Source: Nocardia sp. CY41 (GTDB lineage: Bacteria > Actinomycetota > Actinomycetes > Mycobacteriales > Mycobacteriaceae). From it: 64,000 nt of DNA. The stretch spans positions 310,001 through 374,000 of the forward strand of contig NZ_VUOS01000006.1 in NCBI RefSeq assembly GCF_009829325.1, written 5' to 3'. Shown here piece after piece: positions 51,719-60,864 of the stretch (within the stretch, counting starts at the first letter, position 1; each line of letters starts with the position of its first letter). The notes below the pieces were generated by a model that was given only the letters and a program-made list of their open reading frames with translations, searched no databases and was not told the origin of the DNA. The position numbers and the translations under genes are program-made.

Positions 51719-54700
51719 TCATCCCTCGGGAACGAGCAATCCACGTTCCCGCGCGATGGCGGCCGCCTCGGTGCGGCTGGACACACCGAGCTTGGTGAGG
51801 ATCCGCGAGACGTGCACACCCGCGGTGTTGGCGCTGATGAACAACTCGGCCGCGATCCGACGGTTGCTCGCGCCCGTGGCCACCAGGCGCAGCACGTCGA
51901 GTTCACGCGGGGTCAGCCCCGAGGTGTTCGCCGACCGGGCCGCGGCAGGCCGGCGACCGGAGTCGGCGAGTTCGATCCCGGCGCGGTCGGCCAGCTGCCT
52001 GGCCTGCTCGGCGAGTGGCGCCGCCGCCACATCGTCCGCTAGCTGGAGAACGGACCGCAGGGCGCTGCGCGCTGCCGGTCGATCACCGGCGGCCAATTCC
52101 GCTTTGCCGGATTCGAGCAGGCTGCGGGCCAGCTCGAAGGGCCGGCGCAGGGTTCGCCAGGAAGCGGCCACCGCGGTCCAGTCGGCGGGACGGCCACTGC
52201 GCACGGCGTGGCAGGAATTCCGGTATGCGGCGTCGACCGCGGTGGTCACCGGCAGCCTTTCCGTTACGGAGTGCAGAACCAATGGGGCGCAGCGAGTTCG
52301 GGCGACAGCATCGGCCAGCGCCCATGCCTCGTGATGATGCGCGGCCAGATCGTCCGCGGTCAGCGTCGCTGCGCCGATCTCGGCGGCGCGCTGCGGATTG
52401 CCCTTCGCGAGCGCGATCTCGGTCTGCACGGTGTGCAGCTGGATCTGATATTGCCTGGCCCAGCGCCGATCTCCGAGCAAGGGCTGCGCCTTCGCAGCGC
52501 TCATCGTCGCGGCCTCGTCGTCGCCACGCGCCAGCAGGATCCGCGCGTGACACAGCAGCAGCGCGGCGGTGCTCAACGGCGGCAACTGCTCGGTGAGCGA
52601 TTCGTCGATCAGATCGAGCGCCTCGTCCCAGCGGCCCAGGGCGGTGAGCGCCTGCGCCCATTTGACCAGCAGAATCGGCGCGGCCTCGGCGAATCGGTAG
52701 CTCTCGTGCGCGGCGCGCAACCCCTGTTGGATCGCCGCGATGGCCGCCTCGTCGGCGCCTGCCGACACCAGCAGCGCCGTCTCCCACAGCACCACGGTCA
52801 GCAAAGTGCCCGGATCTCCCGCGGCCTTCGCGGCGGCATGCGCCCGCTCGAAATGGGTCATGGCGACGTCCGGACGGTCCGCGGTGGCCAGCCCGAGATA
52901 GGCGTGGGCACGCGCGGCCAGTGACGAGGCGCTCCGGTCCTCGCGAAGGACGCTCGAACGCCGCCAGTGGCTCACTGCGGTCGCGACATCCGCACCGGCC
53001 GCCTCCTCGAGCACACCCGGCGGGCGGAGTGCCGTAGCCGTGACCGATGAGGTGTCGTGGGCGGTCGGGACATCAAGCAACTGTTCGGCTACCTCGACGG
53101 CGGCACGCGCGTCGTTCTCGGCCGCGGCCGCCGCGCCGCTGAACGCCCGTGCCGCGGCGAGTTCGGCGAGCACCTGGCCGCGTAGCAGAGTAGGACGGTT
53201 CGAAGGAAGACATGCCAGTGCCGCGAGCAGGTCGTCTTCGCCGCCGCCACTGCTCTGATTGCGCAGTCCGGCGCGGTAGTAGTGCAGCCGGGCGGCACGC
53301 TCCGGCTCGGTCCCCGCATCGATGGCGGCCAGCGCCTCGTCGGCCGCCGCGATCCCGCGCTCGACGACGCCGCCCCGAAAGCATGCCGCCACGACCGCTT
53401 CCACGACCTCGGCCCGCTCGGCGTGCACTCGGCTTGCCGCTTCCGCCACCCGATCCCACGATTCGAGCACTCGGTCCAGATGGCGCACCTCGACACGGTG
53501 TGCCCCGACACTTCTCGCTTCCGCCGCCGCTTCCCAGGCGGCCGCGATTGCCGAGGAGAATTCTCCGGCTGCATACGCGTGATAGGCCAGCTCGCCGGAG
53601 GGGCATTGGCCCGCATCGCGTTCGCGGAGCGCGATCAGTGCACGAGAAATGTTTCGGTGCAATCGTTTTCGCTCGGCCGGCAGCAAGTCGGCGTAGACGG
53701 CGTCGCGGATGAGAACGTGCCGGAACGCGTAACCGGTGTCGTCGGGCACCAGCAGCTGCTGGTCGACCAGCAGCTGCAACGCTGTGGTCAGCGCGTCCTC
53801 GGCGAGGCCGGAAGCCGCCGCCAGCACGGTGTGCCGGACCGGTGACCCGGCCGCCGCCGCGAGCCGCAGCACCGATGCGGCCTGATCGGGCAGGTCCGAC
53901 AGGAGACCGAGCAACAGCTCGGACAGCTCGGCGGGCGTGTCCTCGGGTGCGGGGCCGAGCGCCTCCACGAACAGCGGGATTCCTCTGCTGCGTTCGAAGA
54001 CGCGCGCGATCGTCCCCGGTTCCGGTTCTCTGCCGCGCAGCGCGGCCAGCTGCCTGCCGACCTCGTGCTTGGTCAGCGGCGCCGTCGAGAGCAGACGGAC
54101 ACTCGGGTCCCGGCGCAGGCCGGTCACCAGCCTGCGCAACGGCCCGGAATCGGCGGGCCGGTAAGTGCCGACCAAGAACAGATCCCCTTCGGCGATGTTG
54201 GCCACCAGGAAGGCGAGCAGGTCCAGGCTGGCGTCGTCGGCCCAGTGCAGATCTTCCAGCACCACCACCAGCGACTCGGTCATGGCGAACTGTTCCAGCA
54301 CGGTCAAGATCTCGCCGAACAACCGGATCCTGTCGGTGTCGGCCTCCGCCGCGTCCGACCGCGCCGCCAGTTCGGGAAGCCAGCGCGCCAGCGCCGGTCG
54401 CGCCGGAAGCAGCGCCGCGAGCGCCTCCACGCCTTTGTCGCGCAGCAGTGCGCGAATGATCGCGAGGAACGGAGCGAACGGAACTCCCTTCGCACCGAAT
54501 TCCGGGCACCGTCCCGACACCACCGCCGTGCGAGCATCGAGCCGCATCCCGAACTCCGCCACCAACCGCGACTTACCGATACCCGCTTCACCCCCGACCA
54601 GCACGGTATGCACCGCCGGATCCCGGTGAGCATCCTGCAACGCCGCGAGTTCGGCGGCCCGCCCCACGAAGGCGCCGCGTACCGGAAGGCTGACCACGGC

Positions 54701-54793
54701 GCGATCATGCCCGCACCGCGCGCTCGGCGCCAACCTGGGCAGACCCTGGCCATCACGACTTACGACCATGAAGTCGCACTCTGGGAGCTGCAC
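51719..54793 (-). CDS. LAL-type LuxR regulator with AAA/STAND ATPase and TPR region
   Basis: This protein of about 1024 residues has an N-terminal ATPase with AFVGRAAELAALQ before the Walker A VGGEAGIGKSRLV and Walker B VVVLEDLHWADD. A long helical TPR-like middle region (about 370-930) and a LuxR-type HTH at the C-terminus (GLTPRELDVLRLVATGASNR onward) follow. LAL regulators are large activators whose ATPase responds to unknown ligands, for example in antibiotic or catabolic clusters. Start is unclear: GTG 54793, ATG 54769 or GTG 54697 are possible, none with a strong ribosome site. The flanks (acyl-CoA dehydrogenase, epoxide hydrolase) do not show a target. Confidence 0.9.
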   Translation of the reverse strand: MQLPECDFMVVSRDGQGLPRLAPSARCGHDRAVVSLPVRGAFVGRAAELAALQDAHRDPAVHTVLVGGEAGIGKSRLVAEFGMRLDARTAVVSGRCPEFGAKGVPFAPFLAIIRALLRDKGVEALAALLPARPALARWLPELAARSDAAEADTDRIRLFGEILTVLEQFAMTESLVVVLEDLHWADDASLDLLAFLVANIAEGDLFLVGTYRPADSGPLRRLVTGLRRDPSVRLLSTAPLTKHEVGRQLAALRGREPEPGTIARVFERSRGIPLFVEALGPAPEDTPAELSELLLGLLSDLPDQAASVLRLAAAAGSPVRHTVLAAASGLAEDALTTALQLLVDQQLLVPDDTGYAFRHVLIRDAVYADLLPAERKRLHRNISRALIALRERDAGQCPSGELAYHAYAAGEFSSAIAAAWEAAAEARSVGAHRVEVRHLDRVLESWDRVAEAASRVHAERAEVVEAVVAACFRGGVVERGIAAADEALAAIDAGTEPERAARLHYYRAGLRNQSSGGGEDDLLAALACLPSNRPTLLRGQVLAELAAARAFSGAAAAAENDARAAVEVAEQLLDVPTAHDTSSVTATALRPPGVLEEAAGADVATAVSHWRRSSVLREDRSASSLAARAHAYLGLATADRPDVAMTHFERAHAAAKAAGDPGTLLTVVLWETALLVSAGADEAAIAAIQQGLRAAHESYRFAEAAPILLVKWAQALTALGRWDEALDLIDESLTEQLPPLSTAALLLCHARILLARGDDEAATMSAAKAQPLLGDRRWARQYQIQLHTVQTEIALAKGNPQRAAEIGAATLTADDLAAHHHEAWALADAVARTRCAPLVLHSVTERLPVTTAVDAAYRNSCHAVRSGRPADWTAVAASWRTLRRPFELARSLLESGKAELAAGDRPAARSALRSVLQLADDVAAAPLAEQARQLADRAGIELADSGRRPAAARSANTSGLTPRELDVLRLVATGASNRRIAAELFISANTAGVHVSRILTKLGVSSRTEAAAIARERGLLVPEG

Positions 54794-55028
54794 GGGGTTG
54801 AACGAGATTCGCGAGAATCTCTTGCGTGCCGCCTGTGCACGTATGTCATCTGCGCTCGATAAGACTCTGTGGGCGTTCTATGCTCCTGGACTGGCCTACC
54901 GTGAAGGATTCGCGTACTAGGTCGTGTCTCGGAACTATCCTGCGGTAGTGGGATCCGCTCGTCCGGCTGCGCGTAATAACGAATTCTCGTGATTCGGTCC
55001 GCCCCTCTTTACACGAAGTATCGATGGC

Positions 55029-56174
55029 ATGACGAACACCGAGATCCGCCCCTTCCGTATCGACATTCCGCAGGCCGATTTGGACGAGCTTCGGCTGCGC
55101 TTGACCCGCACGCGCTGGATCGATGACCTGCCCGGCGCGGGCTGGGAACGCGGTGTGCCGACCGCCTACCTGAAGGAGCTGGCCGGGTACTGGGCCGAGA
55201 AGTTCGACTGGCGCGCGGCCGAGGCGGAGCTGAACGCCTACCCGCAGTTCACCACCACCATCACCGGCCAGAACGTGCACTTCTTGCACGTGCGTTCGGC
55301 CCGGCAGAACGCCACCCCGTTGCTGCTGCTGCACGGCTGGCCCAGCTCGGTGGCCGACTTCCGTGACGTGATCGGCCCGCTCACCGATCCCGCCCCGGAC
55401 GCACCCGCCTTCCACCTGGTCATCCCGTCGCTGCCCGGCCACGGTTTCTCCGGGCCGATCACCGAGACGGGCTGGAACGACGGCCGGATCGCGGCGGCGC
55501 TGGCCGAACTCATGGCCCGCCTCGGTTACGACCGCTACGGCGTGCAGGGCGGCGACCACGGTGCGTTCATCGCCCCGGCCTTGGCGCGGATAGACACCGA
55601 CCACGTGCTCGGGGTGCACGTGAACGCGCTGGTCACCTTCCCGACCGGCGACCCAGCCGACATGGCCGCTCTCACCGGCGCGGAGAAGGCGCGGCTCGCC
55701 GCGATGAAGAAATTCCAGGACGACGGCTCGGCCTACATGAATCTGCAGGGCTCGCGCCCGAACACCATCGCCCAGTTGCTCGCCGACTCTCCGGCCGGCC
55801 AACTCGGCTGGATCGTCGAGAAATACCAGGAGTGGACCGACCGATCGCACGACCTGCCCGAAAAAGCCGTCGACCTCGACCGCCTGCTCGCCACCGTGAG
55901 CATCTACTGGTTCACCGATACCGCCCGCAGCGTCGCCAACCTGTACTACGAGCGCTTCCACGACGCGGCCATGTTCACCCCGAAACCCAAGGGCACCGTG
56001 CCGACCGGCGTCGCCGTGTTCAAAGACGGCGACTATGCCATCCGCCGCTTCGCCGAACGCACCCACAACATCACCCATTGGTCGGAGTTCTACTCCGGCG
56101 GCCATTTCCCGGCACTGGAGGTGCCAGAGCTGATGATCGGCGACGTCCGCGAGTTCTTCGGGTCGCTTGTCTGA
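55029..56174 (+). CDS. Epoxide hydrolase (alpha/beta hydrolase, EHN type)
   Basis: This 381-residue enzyme has the N-terminal EHN domain ([33 protein letters not shown]) that wraps the fold in bacterial epoxide hydrolases related to microsomal EPHX1. The oxyanion motif HGWPSS is at residues 102-107, nucleophile Asp176 in VQGGDHGAF and catalytic His in [12 protein letters not shown] near the C-terminus. Two Tyr that activate the epoxide are probably among YYERFHD and IYWF. It hydrolyses an epoxide to a vicinal diol. It is monocistronic, with 235 bp of upstream region. Confidence 0.9.
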   Translation: MTNTEIRPFRIDIPQADLDELRLRLTRTRWIDDLPGAGWERGVPTAYLKELAGYWAEKFDWRAAEAELNAYPQFTTTITGQNVHFLHVRSARQNATPLLLLHGWPSSVADFRDVIGPLTDPAPDAPAFHLVIPSLPGHGFSGPITETGWNDGRIAAALAELMARLGYDRYGVQGGDHGAFIAPALARIDTDHVLGVHVNALVTFPTGDPADMAALTGAEKARLAAMKKFQDDGSAYMNLQGSRPNTIAQLLADSPAGQLGWIVEKYQEWTDRSHDLPEKAVDLDRLLATVSIYWFTDTARSVANLYYERFHDAAMFTPKPKGTVPTGVAVFKDGDYAIRRFAERTHNITHWSEFYSGGHFPALEVPELMIGDVREFFGSLV

Positions 56175-56263
56175 CTCGCCACCGTAGGGCGGACGGTCGG
56201 CGCCGTCTGCCCTGCTCCCTGGATTCGGCTAAACTTGCCGGACCACAATGAGTTTCGAGGGCC

Positions 56264-57232
56264 ATGAACGACTCTTACGACCATCCTGGAGTCACTCCCG
56301 GAATCGCCGCCCAGGCTGTCGCTGCAGTGCTGTCCGCGATGTGGCCACGTCTTACCGGTAACCTACCGAATCCGTCGAAGGTCTGGCGCCATTGGTACAC
56401 CGAGCGAAACGGCGACCGCGAACGGGCGAGGGTTGTTCTCATCGCGGGCCAAGCCGCCACTCCACCGGCGTTCTTGGACGCCGTCCCCGAAGTCCTCACC
56501 GCCGAGGGCTTCACCGTGGGGAAAACTCAGCGGGTGGCCGACCGTATCGCGCTGGTCGAGGGAAGCAGCGGTGGATACGACATCGAAGTCGTCTCCGGCG
56601 GCGACAGCATCTTCGTCGTCCTGCACAGTCAGCCGATCACGGTGACAGCGGAACTCGGCCGGACGCTTCGCCACGCCCCCGCAGAGTTCGCGCCCTGGTT
56701 CCCCCAACGCGGCGACCAAGACGTCGCCGACTCCGCGGAGATCATGGCCGAAGTAGAGGCGCTCGGTAAAAGGTTCCTGGACCTACACGCCGAGGTCCGC
56801 GAACTCGTAGCGGATGCACACGCGGAGTCACAGGAGATCGAGAGCCGAGTCCGCGCGATCGGCAACCGCTCCCGGGCGTACGGCAAATTGATCACGGACA
56901 CGATGGTGACGCCCGGCGTCGCGCTGATCGTCATCGGTGTCTGGTCGGTGTTCGCGCCCAGCTCGACGGCGATCGCAACGGTCGGCATCGTCGCCGGTGT
57001 CGCGATCTTCCTGAGGTGCCTGGTCGCCCGCCGTGCCGGAGTGCCGTCGGGATTCGCGCCGATCCTCGCCGGGACAGCAGCGACGGGAGTGGGCATCACC
57101 GCCGCCGGAGGCCGCCACACGGAACCGCTGGCCGACATCTGCGTTCTCCTCGGTGTGCTACTGCTGCTCACCGGATTCGTCTTGTGGCGCATGGAGTTGC
57201 GCCGACTCGACCAGCGGCTTGCCGCGATGTGA
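56264..57232 (+). CDS. Unrecognised membrane protein
   Basis: This 322-residue protein has a cytosolic N-terminal part of about 140 residues with alpha/beta character (RVVLIAGQAATPPAFLDAVP, GGYDIEVVSGGDSIFVVL), a coiled-coil-like stretch (EIMAEVEALGKRFLDLHAEV, about 163-205) and three or four C-terminal helices (from ALIVIGVWSVF to LLLLTGFVLW). No family is recognised. It may be a small sensor or anchored scaffold. It is not in an operon with the epoxide hydrolase (90 bp gap). Confidence 0.7.
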   Translation: MNDSYDHPGVTPGIAAQAVAAVLSAMWPRLTGNLPNPSKVWRHWYTERNGDRERARVVLIAGQAATPPAFLDAVPEVLTAEGFTVGKTQRVADRIALVEGSSGGYDIEVVSGGDSIFVVLHSQPITVTAELGRTLRHAPAEFAPWFPQRGDQDVADSAEIMAEVEALGKRFLDLHAEVRELVADAHAESQEIESRVRAIGNRSRAYGKLITDTMVTPGVALIVIGVWSVFAPSSTAIATVGIVAGVAIFLRCLVARRAGVPSGFAPILAGTAATGVGITAAGGRHTEPLADICVLLGVLLLLTGFVLWRMELRRLDQRLAAM

Positions 57233-57359
57233 CCCGATCCCTGCCATCGGGTCGAACGTCAGCTGTAGGAGTACCCGCTGTGCAGGTCCTCGAGCAGCGC
57301 AGGGCCGCTGGGAAGCCAGCTGAGCAAGGAGTGAACGTATCGCCGTACGGTCGAACTCC

Positions 57360-58583
57360 TCAACCCCGATTGATCCCGCACCAAGCGGCGAAGCCTCGCA
57401 CGCTCTCGTTGCTTCGTGCGTCGTCGCGGGCGAGGACGCGGATGGTCTCGTGCACCATGGGGTGGTAGCGGGTTTGCGTCGGTGCGATCTCCTTGGCTTT
57501 CCGTAGCGATGTAAGGGCTTTTGTGCGGTCGCCGTGGAGCAGGAATCCGCGAGCCAGGTCGATGTAATGGTGGCCTGCGCGCTCCCGGGGCGTCGTGACC
57601 GGAAGACGCACGTGCTCGGCACGTTTCACCGCCTCGGTGCCATCCATCATCTCTACGGCCAGCCCGACCGACCAGATGCCGACATTCGTGACGCCGAAGC
57701 AAAGCCGGTAATCGTCTCGGTCGCCACCGAGGCGGCGGGCAGTCTCCCGCGCTTCGGCGAGGTGTTGGTCGGCTACGTCGCGCCGACCCGCACGAGCTGC
57801 GGCGAGACCGGATTTCAAGTGCAAATTGCCCCACATACTGAGCACAGCCGGATCGTTGCCGCCGATCTCGGATTCGATGGTGGACCGGCTGGCTTCCAGG
57901 AAGCGGAGGGCGGTCGACCACTCGGCCGTGCAGATCAGCTCGCCCGCGCGCTGATAATCGCCCGCGAGCACGGCCAGTTGATCACCGGATCGCGCGGCTG
58001 CCCATTCGTACCGCTCGACACACAGCGAGGAAAGATCGATATAGCCGAGTTTGTAAACGAGTTGCCCGGTCGCGGCGAACGCTTCGGCGAGCAGCCCGAA
58101 GAGGCGCTCGCGCTCCGCTCCGGTCGCGGAGTGCCAGGCGACGCGCAGGTCCGCGAGCAGGCCGGGCAGAAGCGTGCCGAGATCACCGAGGCTGACCGAG
58201 TGACGCATTGCGGACGCCTTTGCGACGTCGGCGGCGAGTTCGGCTTCGGGTCGCGCGTTCATCGTGCCGTCCGGCTCGATCTTGTACGCGGCCAGTTCAC
58301 GGCGGATCTCGGGTACTCCGGCGTGCACTTGCTGTTCGTCGCGAGTCTGGCGCGGGTAGGGCTGCTCGAGGAGGTCGGCGAGGTTCACCCGCAGCGCGCG
58401 GGCGCAGGCCGCGACGAAAGCCGGAGACGCGGGCGCCCGGCCGCGTTCGACCTTGCGGACCAAGCTCGCCGAGAAGTTCGCTTCCCGCGCGAGTTTCTCC
58501 TGGCTCCATCCCGCTAGCTTCCTTGCGACACGTACTTTGTCGCCGACACCGGATTCCTGGGTCATCGTCATCACGGGTTCCAT
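57360..58583 (-). CDS. XRE-family regulator with TPR-like C-terminus
   Basis: This 407-residue regulator has an N-terminal Cro/C1-type HTH (about residues 15-70: VARKLAGWSQEKLAREANFS, ASLVRKVERGRA) followed by a helical TPR-like region of about 300 residues (ASRSTIESEIGG, DQHLAEARETARRLGGD, DRTKALTSLRKAKEIAP). This layout is common in Streptomyces and Nocardia, where such proteins sense peptides or small ligands. ATG 58583 or 58571. It is divergent from the two-gene unit at 58772. Confidence 0.88.
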   Translation of the reverse strand: MEPVMTMTQESGVGDKVRVARKLAGWSQEKLAREANFSASLVRKVERGRAPASPAFVAACARALRVNLADLLEQPYPRQTRDEQQVHAGVPEIRRELAAYKIEPDGTMNARPEAELAADVAKASAMRHSVSLGDLGTLLPGLLADLRVAWHSATGAERERLFGLLAEAFAATGQLVYKLGYIDLSSLCVERYEWAAARSGDQLAVLAGDYQRAGELICTAEWSTALRFLEASRSTIESEIGGNDPAVLSMWGNLHLKSGLAAARAGRRDVADQHLAEARETARRLGGDRDDYRLCFGVTNVGIWSVGLAVEMMDGTEAVKRAEHVRLPVTTPRERAGHHYIDLARGFLLHGDRTKALTSLRKAKEIAPTQTRYHPMVHETIRVLARDDARSNESVRGFAAWCGINRG

Positions 58584-58771
58584 TCCACAGACTTCGTTAT
58601 CCCCAGGGTGACAAAGGTTTTGCCGATTCGCTGTCTTGTCCGTCGGTCACAGTCTGTTCCGGCCTCGGCACCGGGTGAGTGCATCTCTCATCCCCGGCAC
58701 CGATTGCGTTCCCAGGATTCAGGGATCCCCGGCGCCGGGTGCCACACCACATCGACGGATAAGGGGCGGAC

Positions 58772-59113
58772 ATGGTGGAAATCGCGCTCGGCTACATCAG
58801 GCTGGATCGATCCGGCAGTGATCACACAGCTGAGGAGCGCGCCATTCGGGCGCTAGCCGAGCGGAAGGGCTATTCCGAACTGGAAGTGCTGGTCGTGGAT
58901 CGCGATGCGCTGATGCCGACGCTGCTGCTCGTACAGGCGATCCGACGGGTGGGCGCTATGGTCGTCATCGCTCCGACTCGAGAGCACATATGGACCGCCC
59001 GGCGTGGGCTCACCGAGGAGGTGGCGCTGATCGTCGTCGCGCCCGAGCAGATGTGGGAGCGCGGGCACCGCTGGCCGCCGTTCGGGTCATCGGAGAGCGG
59101 GGTGGGCGTTTGA
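58772..59113 (+). CDS. Small protein with resolvase-like N-terminal fold
   Basis: This 113-residue protein resembles only the start of serine-recombinase N-domains (EIALGYIRLDRSGSDHTAEE, then VLVVDRDALMPTLLLVQAIR). The usual catalytic motif YxRVS is YIRLDRSG, and the DNA-binding part is missing, so recombination is unlikely. Small proteins of this type accompany XRE regulators in Nocardia. Its stop overlaps the next ATG (TGATG). Function unknown. Confidence 0.65.
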   Translation: MVEIALGYIRLDRSGSDHTAEERAIRALAERKGYSELEVLVVDRDALMPTLLLVQAIRRVGAMVVIAPTREHIWTARRGLTEEVALIVVAPEQMWERGHRWPPFGSSESGVGV

Positions 59114-59400
59114 TGTCCGGCTGGTCCGAGTTCAGCGCGGCCCTGATGGTGGGGGCGGCAGCGGTCGCGGTACTGCTGACGGTCTTCTTCGCCGCGAGCA
59201 GATGGTGGCGAAAACCGTTGCGCGGCCCTAGCGTCTATCACATCGCCGAACGTGTCGGTCATGAGCAACTGTGCCTGCTGGGCTGGCCGCCGCTGGGTTG
59301 GCCTGCGGTAGAGCCGACGGACGGCCCGGAATTCGCTCTCGGTGATGCGCACGCGCTCATGCAGGTGCATTTGGAGTGCGATGCGAACGAATGCTCGTGA
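59113..59400 (+). CDS. Small membrane protein coupled to the resolvase-like gene
   Basis: This 95-residue protein has one N-terminal helix (SAALMVGAAAVAVLLTVFFA) and then a cytosolic part rich in Pro/Leu/Trp (CLLGWPPLGWPAVEP). The ATG at 59113 overlaps the preceding stop. No family is recognised. Together with the preceding gene it forms a two-gene unit divergent from the XRE regulator. Confidence 0.65.
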   Translation: MSGWSEFSAALMVGAAAVAVLLTVFFAASRWWRKPLRGPSVYHIAERVGHEQLCLLGWPPLGWPAVEPTDGPEFALGDAHALMQVHLECDANECS

Positions 59401-59699
59401 AAATGCGCGGCGAAAGAGACACTCAGGATCACCGGCCGGATGCGTCCTTCGACGTACCCACGCCGACCAGGCCGCCATTGACCTGTCGGTCGCAATCATC
59501 ACATGCATGGGAGTCGCCGGAACACCGGCCCATCGTCGCGACGGGCCGGTGACTTCCTCGGCATGGCGGAGTGTCAGCGGTAGACGCACCGGCCGCTGAT
59601 GGGCTGCCGGCGGTGCCACCGCGACCCGTGGCTGCGCGTTGGGCAAAGCGCCGAGTCGGCTGGCATATCGGGTCCGGATTCGGCCTATCCGGCGCCGGT
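59401..59699. other. Gene-free stretch, probably decaying
   Basis: No intact gene. All frames are short or have non-coding composition. The stretch precedes the remnants of a LysR gene. Confidence 0.45.
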
Positions 59700-60032
59700 G
59701 GAGATCGGTGTGACCCTCATCGAACAACTCGGTGACGCGACGGTGATCGACCTCGGGTCGGAGGCCCACAACACCGGCCGCACCCGATACGTCGTCGCGA
59801 GCGCGGACATCGTCCACTGACCGGCCGTTACGTCGGACTCGTCCCACAGCGCCTCGCCGAGCAGTACGGCCCCACCCTGGGTATTCGCTGGTTTCCCTTG
59901 CCCGTCGCCCTGCCGGAGGTCGACGTGCGCCTGCACTGGCACGCCCGTCTCGACGCCGACCCGGCTCAGCGCTGGTTGCGTGACACGGTCCGCGCCGCTC
60001 TTCGCCCGCCGCACGGCGAGAACACGGGCTAG
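59700..60032 (+). pseudogene. C-terminal remnant of a LysR-family regulator
   Basis: A first frame reads TRYVVASADIVH and stops at 59820. A second frame takes up at 59817 with LTGRYVGLVPQRLAEQYGP, and further on has VRLHWHARLDADPAQRWLRD before TAG at 60032. This reads as the last part of a LysR effector domain, with one frameshift, and no HTH remains upstream. It is a decayed gene. The identification rests on pattern similarity only. Confidence 0.55.
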
Positions 60033-60291
60033 GCCCCCCTCCGGCCGAGCGACCAGTCTCGCGCCGAGCCGTGCGATGACGACCGAGCCGCCGCGAATGC
60101 GGCGTTGCCACAGACGATTCGGGTTGATGCTGTTCGGTCGCGGTGGTGGTACTTTGAACGCCGAACCGCCGGGCACGGGGGCTCTGGGACGACATCGGTC
60201 GATCAGGCGCGGCGCTCGGCATCGTATTCGTACCGTTCGACGCGCCGGTTGCCGAAGGTCGGGCGGTGGGGGCTGCGGAGTGTGACGTCTG

Positions 60292-60864
60292 ATGATTCCC
60301 GTGTGGCGCGGGCGCGTGAGACGCGCGACTGCCGATACGGCGGCGATAAGCGGACGGGACGCGGAATCTCGCTTCGTCCCGAATCCCGCGATGGTGCGGG
60401 AGATCGAACATCGCACCCGACTGCTGCTCCAGCGCATGCAGGTGCGTGAACTGCTGACCATGCGCCAGCTGATCGAGCGCTACTGCGAATTCACCGGCGC
60501 GACGGTGCTTCTGCAGGAAAGGCTGCTGCCGGTCGATTGCTTCTTCGCGATGACGCTGAAACTCTCGGCGCCGCCCGACACGTATGTCATCGCGTACCAG
60601 AAGGCGACACCCGCCTGGCATCAGGACCACGGCATCGGGCACGAGTTCGGGCACATCATCGCCGGGCACTACGAGACCGGAAGCGTGCATAGACATTCGG
60701 CGATGTCCCCGGAGCGGGAATGGGAAGCGGAGTACACGGCGAACCTGCTCGCGCGGTGGGCGTACCAGGTGGGCCGGGTGCTCGATCGGCAACGCGCCCT
60801 GCGTCCGCTGCAGCGGACCGAAGATCTGTCCCTGCCGCTGCAGGAGAGAATGGGCTGGCTGTGA
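60292..60864 (+). CDS. ImmA/IrrE-like metallopeptidase
   Basis: This 190-residue protein has the zinc-peptidase motif HEFGH in GIGHEFGHIIAGH (HExxH), followed after about 27 residues by the acidic third-ligand region (EREWEAEYTANLLARW, ExE). The N-terminal helical part (TMRQLIERYCEFTGATVLLQ) fits IrrE/ImmA peptidases, which cleave XRE-type repressors. The ATG at 60292 overlaps a TGA (TGATG) of a short frame with no start, so an upstream partner may be missing. The stop overlaps the next start (GTGA). Confidence 0.82.
   Translation: MIPVWRGRVRRATADTAAISGRDAESRFVPNPAMVREIEHRTRLLLQRMQVRELLTMRQLIERYCEFTGATVLLQERLLPVDCFFAMTLKLSAPPDTYVIAYQKATPAWHQDHGIGHEFGHIIAGHYETGSVHRHSAMSPEREWEAEYTANLLARWAYQVGRVLDRQRALRPLQRTEDLSLPLQERMGWL

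Noticed and set aside
60158..60292. Short plus-strand frame ending in the TGATG of the ImmA-like gene
   Set aside because: It has no plausible start codon or family, so it was not called as the missing XRE partner.
58870..60792. 640-residue minus-strand open frame
   Set aside because: It is antisense to several small genes with ribosome sites and to the HExxH peptidase. It shows no domain and an Arg-rich shadow-like composition.
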